From Inia geoffrensis (taxonomy: Eukaryota; Chordata; Mammalia; Artiodactyla; Iniidae), in the NCBI GenBank assembly GCA_036417435.1, contig CM070903.1:59372001-59436000 (forward strand): a stretch of 64,000 nucleotides of DNA, read 5' to 3'. The translations under genes and the position numbers were made by a program. Below the pieces are notes generated by a model. The model was not told the DNA's origin. It did not search any database and worked only from the letters and a program-made list of their open reading frames with translations. Below are positions 12,172-24,069 of this stretch, in pieces. How positions within the stretch are numbered: the stretch's first letter is position 1; every line of letters starts with the position of its first letter.

Positions 12172-15100
12172 TTAAATTTTATTTATTTATTTATACAGCA
12201 GGTTCTTATTAATTTATTTTATACATAACAGTATATACATGTCAATCCCAATCTCCCAATTCATCCCACCACATCCCCACCCCCCACTTCCCCCTCTTGG
12301 TTTCCATACATTTGTTCTCTACATCTGTGTCTCTATTTCTGCCCTGCAAACCAGTTCATCTGTACCATTTTTCTAGATTTCACATATATGCGTTAATGTA
12401 TGGTATTTGTTTTTCTCTTTCTGACTTACTTCACTCTGTATGACAGACTCTAGGTCCATCCACCTCACTACAAATAACTCAGTTTCGTTCCTTTTTATGG
12501 CTGAGTAATATTCCACTGTATATATGTACCATATCTTCTTTATCCATTTGTCTGTCAATGGGCATTTAGGTTGCTTCCATGACCTGGCTATTGTACATAG
12601 TGCTGCAATGAACATGGGGATGCATGTGTCTTTTTGAATTATGGTTTTCTCTGGGTATATGCCCGGGGTGGAATTGCTGGGTCATATGGTAATTCTATTT
12701 TCAGTTTTTTAAGGAACCTCCATACTGTTCTCCATAGTGGCGGTATCAATTTACATTCCCACCAACAGTGCAAGAGGGTTCCCTTTTCTCCACACCCTCT
12801 CCAGCATTTGTTGTTTGTAGATTTTCTGATGATGCCCATTCTAACTGGTGTGAGGTGATACCTCATTGTAGTTTTGATTTGCATTTCTCTAATAATTAGT
12901 GATGTTGAGCAGCTTTTCATGTGCTTCTTGGCCATCTGTATGTCTTCTTTGGAGAAATGTCTGTTTAGGTCTTCTGCCCATTTTTTGATTGGGTTGTTTG
13001 TTTTTGTAATATTGAGCTGCATGAGCTGTTTATATGTTTTGGAGATTAATCCTTTGTCCTTTGATTCATTTGCAAATATTTTCTCCCATTCTGAGGGTTG
13101 TCTTTTCATCTTGTTTATAGTTTCCTTTGCTATGCAAAAGCTTTTAAGTTTCATTAGGTTCCATTTATTTATTTTTGTTTATATTTCCATTACTCTAGGA
13201 GGTGGGTCAAAAAAGATCTTGCTGTGATTTATGTCAAAGAGTGTTCTTCCTATGTTTTCCTCTAAGAGTTTTATAGTGTCCGGTCTTACATTTAGGTCTT
13301 TAATCCATTTTGAGCTTATTTTTGTGTATGGTGTTAGGGAGTGCTCTAATTTCATTCTTTTACATGCAGCTGTCCAGTTTTCCCAACACCACTTCTTGAA
13401 GAGACTGTCTTTTCTCCATGGTATATCCTTGCCTCCTTTGTCATAGATTAGTTGATCATAAGTGTGTGGGTTTATCTTGGGCTTTCTATCCTGTTCCATT
13501 GATCTATATTTCTGTTTTTGTGCCAGTACCTTACTGTCTTGATTACTGTAGCTTAGTAGTATAGTCTCAAGTCAGGGTGTCTGATTCCTCCAGCTCCATT
13601 TTTTTCCCTCAAGATTGCTTTGGCTATTCAGGGTCTTTTTTATCTCCATACAAATTATGCAGTTTTTGTTCTAGTTCTGTAAAACATGACATTGGTAATT
13701 TGATAGGGATTGCATTGAATCTGTAGATTGCTTTGGGTAGTATAGTCATTTTCACAGTATTGATTCTTCCCGTCCAAGTACATGGTATATCTCTCCATCT
13801 GTCTGTGTCATCTTTGATTTCTTTCATCAGTGTCTTATAGTTTTCTGAGTACAGGTCGTTTACCTCCCTAGGTAGGCTTATTTCTAGGCTTTTTATTCTT
13901 TTTCCTGCAATGGTAAATGGGACTGTTTCCCTAATTTCTCTTTCTGATCTTTTATTGTTAGTGTATAGGAATGCAAGAGATTTCTGTGCATTAATTTTGT
14001 ATCCTGCAACTTTACCCAATTCATTGATTAGCTATAGTAGTTTTCTGGCGACATCTTTAGCATTATGTATGTATAGTATCATATCATCTGCAAACAGTGA
14101 CAGTTTTACTTATTCTTTTCCAGTTTGGATTCCTGTTATTTCTTTTTCTTCTCTGATTGCTGTGGCTAGGACTTCCAAAACTATGTTGAATAATAGTGGC
14201 AAGAGTAGACATCCTTGTCTTCTTCCTGATCTTAGAGGAAGTGCTTTCAGTTTTTCACCATTGAGAATGATGTTTGCTGTGGGTTTGTCATATATGGCCT
14301 TTATTATGTTGAGGTATGTTCCCTCTATGCCCACTTTCTTGGGAGTTTTTATCATGAAAGGGTGTTGAATTTTGTCAAAAGCTTTTTCTGCATCTATTGA
14401 GATGATCATATGGTTTTTATTCTTCAATTTGTTAATATGGTGTATCACATTGATTGATTTGTGTATATTGAAGAATCATTGCATCCCGGGGATAAACCGC
14501 ACTTGATCATGGTGTATGATCCTTTTAATATGTTGTTGTATTCTGTTTGCTAGTATTTTGATGAGGAATTTTTCATCTATATTCATCAGTGATATTGGTC
14601 TGTAATTTTCTTTTTTGTAGTATCTTTGTCTGGTTTTGGTATCAGGGAGATAGTGATGGTGATGGTGGCCTCATAGAATGAGTTTGGAAGTGTTCCTTCC
14701 TCTGTAGTTTTTTGGAAGAGTTTGAGAAGGTTGGGTGTTAGCTCCTGTCGAAATGTTTGATAGAATTCACCTGTGAAGCCATCTGGTCCTGGACTTCTGT
14801 TTATTGGAAGATTTTTAATCACAGTTTCAATTTCATTCCTTGTGATTGGTCTGTTCATATTTTCTATTTCTTCCTGGTTCAGTCTTGGAAGGTTATACCT
14901 GTCTAAGAATTTGTCCATTTCTTCATGGTTGTCCATTTTATTGGCATAGAGTTGCTTGTAGTTGTCTCTTAGGATGCTTTGTATTACTTCCGTGTCCATT
15001 GTAACTTCTCCTTTTTCATTTCTAATTTTATTGACTTGAGTCCTCTCCCTCTTTTTCTTGACGAGTCTGGCTAAAGGTTTATCAATTTTGTTTATCTTCT

Positions 15101-17220
15101 CAAAGAACCAGCTTTTAGTTTTATTGATCTTTGCTCTTGTTTTCTTTGTTTCTATTTCATTTATTTCTGCTCTGATCTTTATGATTTCTTTCCTTCGACT
15201 AGCTTTGGATTTTGTTTGTTCTTTTTCTAGTTGCATTAGATGTAAGGTTAGATTGTTTATTTGAGATTTTTCTTGTTTCTTGAGGTAGGATTGTATTGCT
15301 ATATACTTCCCTCTTAGAACTGCTTTTGCTGCATCCCGTAGTTTTTGGATCGTCGTGTTTTTGTTGTCATTTGTGTTTAGATATTTTTTGATTTGTTCTT
15401 TGATTTCTTCAGTGATTTCTTGTTTATTTAGTAACATATTGTTTAGCTTCCATGTGTTTCTGTTTTTTACATTTTTTTCTCTGTAATGGATTTCTAATCT
15501 CATAGGGTTGTGGTTGGAAAAGATGCTTGATATGCTTTCAGTTTTCTTAAATTTACTGAGGCTTGATTTGTGACCCAAGATGTGATCTATCCTGGAGAAT
15601 GTTCTATGTGCACTTGAGAAGAAAGTGTAATCTGCTGTCTTCGGATGGAATGTTCTATAAATATCAGTTAAATCTATCTGGTCTATTGTGTCATTTAAAG
15701 CTTGTGTTTCCTTATTCATTTTATGTCTGGATGATCTGTCCATTGGTGTTTAGTGAGGTGTTAAGGTCTCCCACTGTTATTATGTTACTGTTGATTTACT
15801 CCTCTATAGTTGTTAGCGTTTGCCTTATGTATTGAGGTGATCCTATGTTGGGTGCATAAATATTTATAATTGTTATATCTTCTTCTTGGATTGATCCCTT
15901 GATCATTTTGTAGTGTCTTTCCTGTCTCTTCTAACATTCTTTATTTTAAAGTCTGTTTTATCTGATATGAATATTGCTACTCCAGCTTTTTTTAATTTTC
16001 CATTTGCACGGAATGTGTTTTTCCATCCCCTCACTTTTAGTCTGTATGTGTCCCTAGGTCTGAAGTGGGTTTCTTTTAGACAGCATACAGTTTGGTCTTG
16101 TTTTTGTATCCTTTCAGAGAGCCTGTGTCTTTTGGTTGAAGCATGTAATCCATTTACATTTAAGGTAATTATCAATATGTATGTTCCTATTACGATTTTC
16201 TTAAGTTTTGGGGGTTTGTTTTTGTACGTCCTTTTCTTCTCTTGTGTTTCCCACTTAGAGAAGTTCCTTTAGCATTTGTTGTAGAGCTGGTTTGGTGGTG
16301 CTGAATTCGCTTAGCTTTTGCTTGTCTGTAAATCTTTTGATTTCTCCATCAAGTATGAATGAGATCCTTGCTGGGTAGAGTAATCTTGTTTGTAGGTTCT
16401 TCCCTTCATCACTTTAAATATATCATGCCACTTGCTTCTGGCTTGTAGAGTTTCTGTTGAGAAATCAGCTGTTAACCTTGTGGGAGTTCCCTTGTATGTT
16501 ATTTGTCATTTTTCCCTTGTTGCTTTTAATAATTTTTCTTTGTCTTTGATTTTTGCCAATTTATTACTATGTGTCTCAGTGTGTTTCTCCTTGGGTTTAT
16601 CCTGCCTGGGACTCCCTGCAGGGAGTTTCTGGGCTTGGGTGGCAATTTACTTTCCCATGTTAGGGAAGTTTTCCATCATAATCTCTTCAAATATTTTCTT
16701 GGGTCCTTTCTCTCTCTCTTCTCCTTCTGGGACCCCTATAATGTGAATGTTGTTGCATTTAATGTTGTCCCAGAGGTCTGTTAGGCTGTCTTCAGTTCTT
16801 TTCATTCTTTTTTCTTATTCTGTTCCATAGCTGTGAATTCCACCATTGTGTCTTCCAAGTCAGTTATCCATTCTTCTGCCCTAGTTATTCTGTTATTGAT
16901 TCCTTCTAGTCTATTTTTCATTTCAGTTATTGCATTGTTAATCTCTGTTTGTTCTTCTAGGTGTTTGTTCTTTTATTCTTTTAGGTTTCTGTTAAACATT
17001 TCTTGTATCTTCTTGATCTCCATTCTTTTTCTGAGCTCCTGAATCGTCTTCACTATCATTATTCTGAATTCTTTTTCTGGAAGATTACCTATCTCCACCT
17101 CATTTATTTTTTTGTGGGGGGGGGTTATATTGTTTGTTCATCTGGTACATAGTCCTCTGTCTTTTTATTTTGTCTTTCTTTCTGTGAGTGTGGTTTTCTT
17201 TCCAATGGCTGCAGGATTGA
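12172..17220 (-). mobile_element. L1 retrotransposon, 5'-truncated in ORF1, about 5 kb
   Basis: Inserted antisense to PHLDB2. Target duplication AAAGCTGTTTT at 12161-12171 and 17221-17231 is perfect over 11 bp. In element order: part of ORF1 (about 17150 down to 16260), ORF2 from about 16175 (TLNVNGL endonuclease start), reverse transcriptase with [14 protein letters not shown] near 14750-14800 and an intact FADD motif at 14083-14094, a C-terminal cysteine-rich part, ORF2 stop near 12373, then a 3' UTR ending in an A-rich tail. ORF2 is broken into at least seven open pieces by frameshifts and stops, so the copy is dead. It belongs to the same younger lineage as the copy at 51.2-58.5 kb. Confidence 0.95.
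12373..16185 (-). pseudogene. L1 ORF2 (endonuclease/reverse transcriptase), disrupted
   Basis: Pieces on the minus strand read as ORF2: endonuclease N-terminus at 15903-16175 (TLNVNGLHASTKRHRLSE, then KETH), linker and RT at 14586-15743 and 14110-14448, FADD region at 14083-14094, RT thumb/C-terminal pieces at 13624-14019, 13179-13499 and 12639-13154, and the last part at 12373-12615 ([15 protein letters not shown]). The usual start codon position near 16185 is mutated. Several frameshifts separate the pieces. Confidence 0.9.
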
Positions 17221-17231
17221 AAAGCTGTTTT

Positions 17232-18688
17232 AATAATGATATAAACACAAATGTGAGTCCAATTGGTAAAAGTCACATCTTGAATATTTAGATAAAAGTC
17301 AGGAGTTTTGCAAGTGGGAAGGGAATTTGAATGACCCAAATGTTTTTTGAGGTTTTTCCTGCTTTCTGTCCTTCTTCACCTGCCTTCCTCACAGGCTGAA
17401 AACAGTTATCACAGGAAGCATGCAGCCAAATTCCTTGGGTAGTCTAAAGTATATTTTAAAGTTTAGGCAGACAAGTCTTATTCAAGGGACTGGTACAAAA
17501 TGGTTTAAACATCCCTATTGATGTTTTACCCTCTTTACAAGGGTCCTCTAAGATTCTTAAGAATTCCTCATATAAAACAATCTAGACTTATTTAAAAGGA
17601 ACCTCTGTCACAGGAGATAAAGATCCTCTTTTGAATATGGTTTTTGCTATTGATTGTGATTACCTTTAGGAACCATTGGATGCCATCTGGACTTCTTTTG
17701 ATAGAGCTTAGACTTCAGTGGGCTGGAGATGACAGAAAGGAATGGTGTCATGGGGTAGAATGATTTATTGTGATAGGAAGAAGCCGAAAGTTTTTTTTGT
17801 TTTTTTTGTTTTTTGCTTTTCGTCATCACTTCTTCCATCTCTCATTTCCTCCCCCTATTCCCCATCATGTCCCAGTCCCTTCTGTGCTCCCTTCCTCCCT
17901 GTGGCATCATCTGATACTTTTGTTCTTTCCTTAATGGTCTCCCTTACCTCTTCTTTTAGTTGTCTTCAGAACATAATAAAGTAAAAATTCAAAAGGGAAA
18001 CAAGAAAATCAAGAAAGGAACTGTGTAATCAGTGTCCTGAGATCATATCAGCATTCCAGTCGTCCTCCATTTCTCCCCAGCCTGCCATGCATCACCCCGA
18101 CACCTGGTAAATTCTGAGGATGCCTCAACTTGCCTGGGTTCTGAAGAGCCTCCTCTGGCAGTCACAAAGTCTTTGTGCATTTTAGACTGCTATGGGTGTG
18201 TGGGCAGTGTATGTCTGTCTCTGTGTGTCTGTGAATGTGTGTCTGTCTGCATACAGTAAGATTTACTGTTGTAACAGGCTCAGTCTGCAAGAACAAAACA
18301 TCCTCCTTATTCTTGGGTCCTTTTGAGAGATAAAAATGCCCTCCTTGGAGATTATCAGTGTATCTACATGTATCTAGTAGATAATAATTATTTTGTTCAA
18401 AAAGGCTGATCTTTAAATGACAGAGAACATGGCGCAAGGAATGAGGAATGAGAATCTATTTGCTGCTCTGTTTATTTGCAAAAAACGAATAAGGGCTCAG
18501 TGTCCACTAACAGAAGTTTGGTTTTATGGTTTTTGTTTTTTTCTTCCCTGCACTGAGACGTAAAATCTTGAGTGTGGAGGAAGAGTTTAAAGGAACAGAG
18601 TTTAGGAGGCCAGGTTGCATGAATGGGAGATGAAGTTCTGTGGGGATGGATGTTGAGACAGTGGGAAGGTCCAGACTTAGGGATGCTT
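17232..18688. other. Intron 1, no recognised feature
   Basis: Single-copy looking sequence with a T-rich stretch at 17790-17820 and a degenerate TG/TCTG-rich stretch at 18185-18245. No exon, RNA gene or named repeat is recognised. Confidence 0.45.
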
Positions 18689-18701
18689 ACAAAACCTGTG
18701 C

Positions 18702-19040
18702 CTGGGGGCTTCCCTGGTGGTGCAGTGGTTAAGCATCCACCTGCCAATGCAGGGGACATGGGTTTGAGCCCTGGTCTGGGAAGATCCCACGTGCCTCAGA
18801 GCAGCTAAGCCTGTGCGTCACAACTACTGAGCCTGCGCTCTAGAGTCCACGTGCCACAACTACTGAAGCCCATGCACCTAGAGCCCGTGCTCCACAGCAA
18901 GAGAAGCCACCTCAATGAGAAGCCCACGCACCACAACGAAGAGTAGCCCCCGCTGTCCGCAACTAGAGAAAGCCGCGCACAGCAACAAAGAACCAAAGCA
19001 GCCAAAATAAATAAGTAAAATAAATAAATTTTAAAAAAAC
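18702..19040 (+). mobile_element. CHR-1-type tRNA-derived SINE
   Basis: Sense-oriented copy, the only CHR-1-type SINE on the + strand here. The head starts gggcttccctggtggtgcag, with a B-box at gggtttgagccc. The tail is a run of AATAAATA units near 19003-19030. Target duplication ACAAAACCTGTGC at 18689-18701 and 19041-19053 is perfect over 13 bp. The tail gives several AATAAA hexamers in the sense of PHLDB2. Confidence 0.95.
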
Positions 19041-19053
19041 ACAAAACCTGTGC

Positions 19054-20854
19054 GTAGGAGGGGATATTTGAAGAAGAGAGGATCTGGGAAGGTGTTTGCC
19101 AGTGGGTGTGGGGTTGTGTGGAGAGGTGTGGCTTGTGTGCAGAGAAGCAGGAGGCTGAGGATTTTGTGATGAAAGGAAATACTTGTGAAAAAGGAGGGTA
19201 TATTTGCAAAGGCGGAGTCGAGAGGACTGAGGGTTTGTTTAACTGAGGATGGAGTTTGGATAACGGAGGGTGGGGAAAACAGGCTGATTTTGGATTTCTG
19301 AAATGAGAATATTGCTAGAGAAGGAACTGGTTGTTCCTGAAGCTTCTAAGTAGTCCCCCTCCCCCTTCATCATGTTTTCACGTTGGGATTAGTGGGAAAA
19401 GAGGGAGGCTTTTGTGTCCATTGTTCTCCATTCTTAAGCTTGGAGTTTGGGGCTGAAACAGATTTCCTAGTTTTTCCTATTCAGTCCTCTAAGAGCTTAT
19501 TCCCTCAGGCACCACTGGTCACCACAGAATTCCCCCCCTCCCCTCCACCTCCCCAATGGCACTGCTTCTGACAGACTGCTCTAAGCTGGTGTCTGAATTC
19601 CATTACGTGTCATCAGTACGTGCTTTAAAACATTGCCATACCGTAAACGTCAGTGCTGAAAGAGGCCAGCCTGTGTGGACCACCAGTGTGCTGGGAGAGT
19701 TTGAAACACCAGGCATCAACCACTGTCTGTGGCAAAATATGCTCCCAGAGCCAGCACCTCAGCTCTAAGGCCCCTCATGAGAACAACAGAGACTCAAACT
19801 TTTTCATAAAGTGGAAATTTTAACCTGAAGCTTCCTGATATTTTTGTAAGATTCTTTTTCTGAATTCGCTTCTGTAATCTACATCCATCCCCTTTCCCCA
19901 GCCATATGAAAAGATTTCCACTTTCCTATCACTTGCTCTTGCACTCCCCCTTCGATTAATTCCTGCTATATTGGGTGATCCTGAGAAGTGTTTGTGCACG
20001 GCGATGTGAAGTGACAAGTGAAGTGTTGTATCATTTAAGAATCCTCCAAACTCTTGGTATATATTACCTGGAAAACTGCATTTATATCTATAGGCCAGAC
20101 TTTAAGACTCCTACTTCTAATGCAACACACACAACACAACACAGTAAATACTTCATTTTGATTTGTTCGTTTTTTAAAACTTTGCTCCTTGGGTGTGTAT
20201 TCATTATCTTGAAACCAAGATCCCTACAACTCTGGCCATCACAGTGCTCTGAAGTCACCATTAGTGACTTAAAGTTTGGATGGGATTAGCTTCACTGTGG
20301 TGTTATTTGGTACAAATGGAGCAGCAGAATTATATTTTAAAGCATATACCAGCATTGTGCCAAAGAGGAAAGAATCTACCAAGAAACTTTCAAACATGAT
20401 CCCTGAGATTAGTTTTTCCAATAATTTTCTTCTTAAGGTAGAATGTACTGTGACTTTCCGTGGTACCTTCCAGAGATCTCTAAATGACTCCTGGCATTTT
20501 TTAATCGACAATGAGATGATATACGTTTCAGGTGATAAAATAACAAGAGAGCTCTGGAGGGATTAAATTTATGGATTGGAAAGTAAGCCCAAATGTTTCA
20601 ACACACATTAACTTCTTTCCTGTTTAGACGACCCGGTGTTGTCTCTTCTTTCAGATGGGCACCAGATGCCTTCTTCCCTTCTCCACACCGGTTCCATTTC
20701 TGTGCGTATGCGTGCAGTATATGGAGCCATTAGTGCCCTTGGGGCTGTTTTGCTTCCACAATAACAATGCAGTGATTTTATAATTTCCATGAGCCTTCTT
20801 TTTTGTTTACATAAAATGTACAGGAAAGCAAAAAGAAATACACCAGCAGAGATC
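19054..20854. other. Intron 1, no recognised feature
   Basis: No named repeat, exon or RNA gene is recognised. A short ACAAC-type run lies at 20125-20140. Confidence 0.4.
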
Positions 20855-20869
20855 AAGAAGCCAGGCTAG

Positions 20870-21058
20870 GGCTTCCCTGGTGGCGCAGTGGTTGAGTCCT
20901 CCTGCCGATGCAGGGGACACGGGTTCGTGCCCCGGTCCGGGAGGATCCCACATGCCGCAGAGCCACTGGGCCCGTGAGCCATGGCCGCTGAGCCTGCGCT
21001 TCCGGAGCCTGTGCTCCGCAATGGGAGAGGCCACAACAGTGAGAGGCCTGCGTATCAC

Positions 21059-21087
<29 letters not shown>
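20870..21087 (+). mobile_element. CHR-2-type tRNA-derived SINE
   Basis: Head gggcttccctggtggcgcag with an A-box, B-box at the gggttcgtgcc block, body ending gtgagaggcctgcgtatc and then about 20 A with GAA interruptions. Target duplication AAGAAGCCAGGCTAG at 20855-20869 and 21088-21102 is perfect over 15 bp. Little divergence suggests a recent insertion. Confidence 0.96.
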
Positions 21088-21090
<3 letters not shown>

Positions 21091-21102
21091 AAGCCAGGCT
21101 AG

Positions 21103-22001
21103 AAACCTCGGAGAATCCCTCAACTTTCTTACACGTGTTAACACAGACCTCTCTCCGGCCGCCCTCCCTCTTGTGTGTCACTTTGACAACACCTCTTGCA
21201 GTGTGCCCTTTCACCTCCCACAGCCCTAGTTCTTCCTCTGCTTTCTTTTCCTAACCTCAGCTGCAGTCTCCAATACATTGTCTGCAGGGCTCCATCGCGT
21301 TGCTATCTCCCTCACTGCTGGGGAATTAAACCCAGTCTCTCCCATTGTGTCCTCTGCCCTCCTGCCTCTACTCTCCTTGCCTTTAGCTCTCATCCTCATT
21401 CAGAGTACATTACTGCTTCCCGTTCTACATTTCCCTATGCTTTTCCCACCTCTAGGTCTCCACTCGTGTGATCTCATCCGCACCCTGGAACTGGGGAAGG
21501 AGAGAGAGGTATCATGAACCATTATTGTCATTCCTAGGGTCAGAAAGACCACCTGTGTGATTCTCCACCTTTTGAGTTGAATTGATTTATGGGATTAAGA
21601 GATCTCAAATGGGCACAAGTATACATACGTATGTACTCAGCTATGGTAAACTCAGCTTCAGGAAAATGAGTGAATTACATGTTTATACTTGATGTTAAAT
21701 CTTTAAGCTTACAACTTTTTACACATCCTTAACAGACCCAATAAGGTTGAACTGAAAAACCAGGGTATCAGACATGAATATCTTAAAATATTCTCTGGAA
21801 TGTTCTTCCATCCAGATCATCTGTGGCTTTCTTCTGCAATATGTGTGGTGGAGAAATGTTGCATGGCTGTTTCTCAGATGTGGTTTATTATTTACAAATG
21901 TCCTGCTTGTCTCTTCCCTAGAGACTGTAAAGCTGATCTTTCAGCTAGTACTACTGTGGAATATTTTGGTGTTGTATTTTGTTTGGCCAACTAAACTGCA
22001 T
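21103..22001. other. Intron 1, unassigned C/T-rich stretch
   Basis: Pyrimidine-rich at 21120-21480. It may be an old repeat but I could not name it. No splice-bounded exon is recognised. Confidence 0.4.
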
Positions 22002-22010
22002 CAATAATTA

Positions 22011-22142
22011 CATTTTTTGGCGGTGGTGGGTTTTGGCTGAGCTGCGAAGCATGAGGGATCTTAGTTACCTGACCAGGGATTGAACCTGTGCTCCCTGTAG
22101 TGGAAGCATGGACTCCTAACTACTGGAACCCCAGGGAATTCC
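22011..22142 (-). mobile_element. Short tRNA-derived artiodactyl/cetacean SINE (CHRL or Bov-tA-like)
   Basis: About 130 bp, antisense, with T tail at the left and a head ending at the right in accccagggaattccc. The gaccagggattgaacctgtg block is the B-box side. It lacks the long CHR-1 body. Target duplication CAATAATTA at 22002-22010 and 22143-22151, with the next bases also similar. Subfamily is a guess. Confidence 0.75.
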
Positions 22143-22151
22143 CAATAATTA

Positions 22152-23825
22152 AATTTTTTGATTAAAAAAAAAAGTGTATGTGAGGAGGAGAGAGGGACCA
22201 AATGTTGCCACCCTGTATGGTAGTAAGAATATCCTTTAGTAGTTTGATACTATGTAGTTTTTTTGGAAGAGGGAATGATATTTGGTAATATTTTGTTTTG
22301 GGTAATTAAGTAGCATTTGCAACTGCAAACCAGTTGAAATACATGAATACATTTTATCATCTAAAATGACATTAATGTCCTATGCTGCTGAGTCAAAAAA
22401 TAAACTTTTAAGTATCCTTTTTGACATAAACCCTCAATTCTGTACCGTTAGAGCAAATATTGAAAATGCAGAGTTTGGGCTCAGTGCTTAGCTTCTGACT
22501 TCCATTTAACAGCATCTGCTCTGCCTTGCTTTCTGGATGGCTAACTCTGCACTACCTTAGCTCTGTTTCCTATTTTGTACGCACTACTTTATAACCAAAG
22601 TCTTCCCCACTAACTGGCTTTAATTCTTTTCTTGTTATTCTAACATCTCACTTATGGATTTCCCTTTGTATCCTTATCTAAAATATCCTAAATGGTTGGA
22701 AGATTGCTGTCCAATTTAAACCACACTTAAGATAGGCATAGACTTGGACCCCAGAGAGTATATCTTACATGGTGGTGGAGATGGGAAAGGATTTAGAGAA
22801 CTATGAGAGAGAAATACATAGTTATTAAATATAGAAAATTTACTGTTGTTTTTTTCCTACACAATTTTTGTTATTAATTCTGTCAGAGACAGGATGTTTG
22901 CTGGATGTACCAGTAGTCTGACCTTAGATGGGCTTGAGATTTTGTTTATATTTTTAAAACCACAAAATTTTAGGTGTGGAGGTGGCTTTATGCTACCATT
23001 GGATAATACCCATCAGATTCCCTTTCTTCAATAGGACTTAACTCCATTGTCGTTTCTTTCAATGATAACTTCCCCAGACTACCAGTCTCACTGGGTTAGC
23101 CCCTCCGCATGCTCCTTTACCGATCTGTCAATCAATCCTCTATCAAGGCATGCATCACACCATATAGCATTTATTCATATGTGTGTTTTCCCCTTTGGAC
23201 TGTAAGCTATGTGAAGGCAGGAAATGGTATCTTTCACCACATATTTTCCAGGGCCTAGCTTAAAGCCTGGTTTATAGTAGGCACTTAATGAAGATTAGCA
23301 CCTCCATAGTAACACACAACTCCCAAATCTCAGTGGCTTAAGCTGATCTTGGATTGGCAGAGACCCTGCTCTCTATTGCCCTCACTGAGGGAGGTAGGCT
23401 AAGGAAGCCTCTATAGACTTGGATGCAAGTGAGTCACCTTAGCAGGGGATGGAGACGGTGAATCATGCTCCAGCTCTTGATGTTTCAGCTTGGAACTGAC
23501 ATGTCACTTTCTCTATTTCATTGATCAAAGCAAGGGACACAACCACACCTAATGTCATGGGAATGAGGCAGAACAACACTGCTTTGTTTCTGAAAAGAGA
23601 GAACGGGAATAATAGTGAGCAACGCTAGTGCCTGTTAAGCCAAAGTCTGGTACATGGTAGGCACTTAATACCTAGTCAGTGAATGAGGAGCCTGAAACTA
23701 CCTGTTAGGATTTTAATTTTTTTCTATACAATAAGCAGAATCACTCCAAGTAATGAAATAATCTAATAACTACATTAAAAACTGAGCATACTAAATATAT
23801 TATCTAAGCCATATTCAGCAAACAT
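22152..23825. other. Intron 1, mostly unassigned; faint L2/MIR remnants
   Basis: Two short L2/MIR-type remnants are suggested: about 23195-23295 (gactgtaagctatgtgaagg, then tagtaggcacttaatga) and about 23625-23690 (ctggtacatggtaggcactt). Nothing else is recognised. Confidence 0.45.
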
Positions 23826-23833
23826 CTGGAGAC

Positions 23834-24050
23834 TTTTTTTTTTTTTTTTTTTTTTTTTTGCGGTACGCGGGCCTCTCACTGTTGTGGCCTCTCCCGTTGC
23901 GGAGCACAGGCTCCGGACGCGCAGGCTCGGCGGCCATGGCTCACGGGCCCAGCCGCTCCGCGGCACGTGGGATCCTCCCAGACCGGGGCACGAACCCGTG
24001 TCCCCTGCATTGGCAGGCGGGCTCTCAACCACTGCGCCACCAGGGAAGCC
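23834..24050 (-). mobile_element. CHR-2-type tRNA-derived SINE
   Basis: Antisense copy with about 25 T at 23834-23859, then gcggtacgcgggcctctcac, and a head ending accagggaagcc. Target duplication CTGGAGAC plus T run at 23826 and 24051. The A-tail and body are almost intact, so it is young. Confidence 0.96.
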
Positions 24051-24069
24051 CTGGAGACTTTTTTTGTAA

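Noticed and set aside
18709..18790. tRNA genes at SINE heads (A- and B-box like sequences)
   Set aside because: The tRNA-like part is followed by the SINE body and A tail and is flanked by target duplications; it cannot fold as a whole tRNA gene.
20880..21254. Pro/Gly-rich open frames over SINE copies at many places (for example 23.9, 32.5, 37.2, 45.0 and 56.3 kb)
   Set aside because: All are chance frames inside CHR-1/CHR-2 SINEs, which are RNA polymerase III-derived and non-coding.
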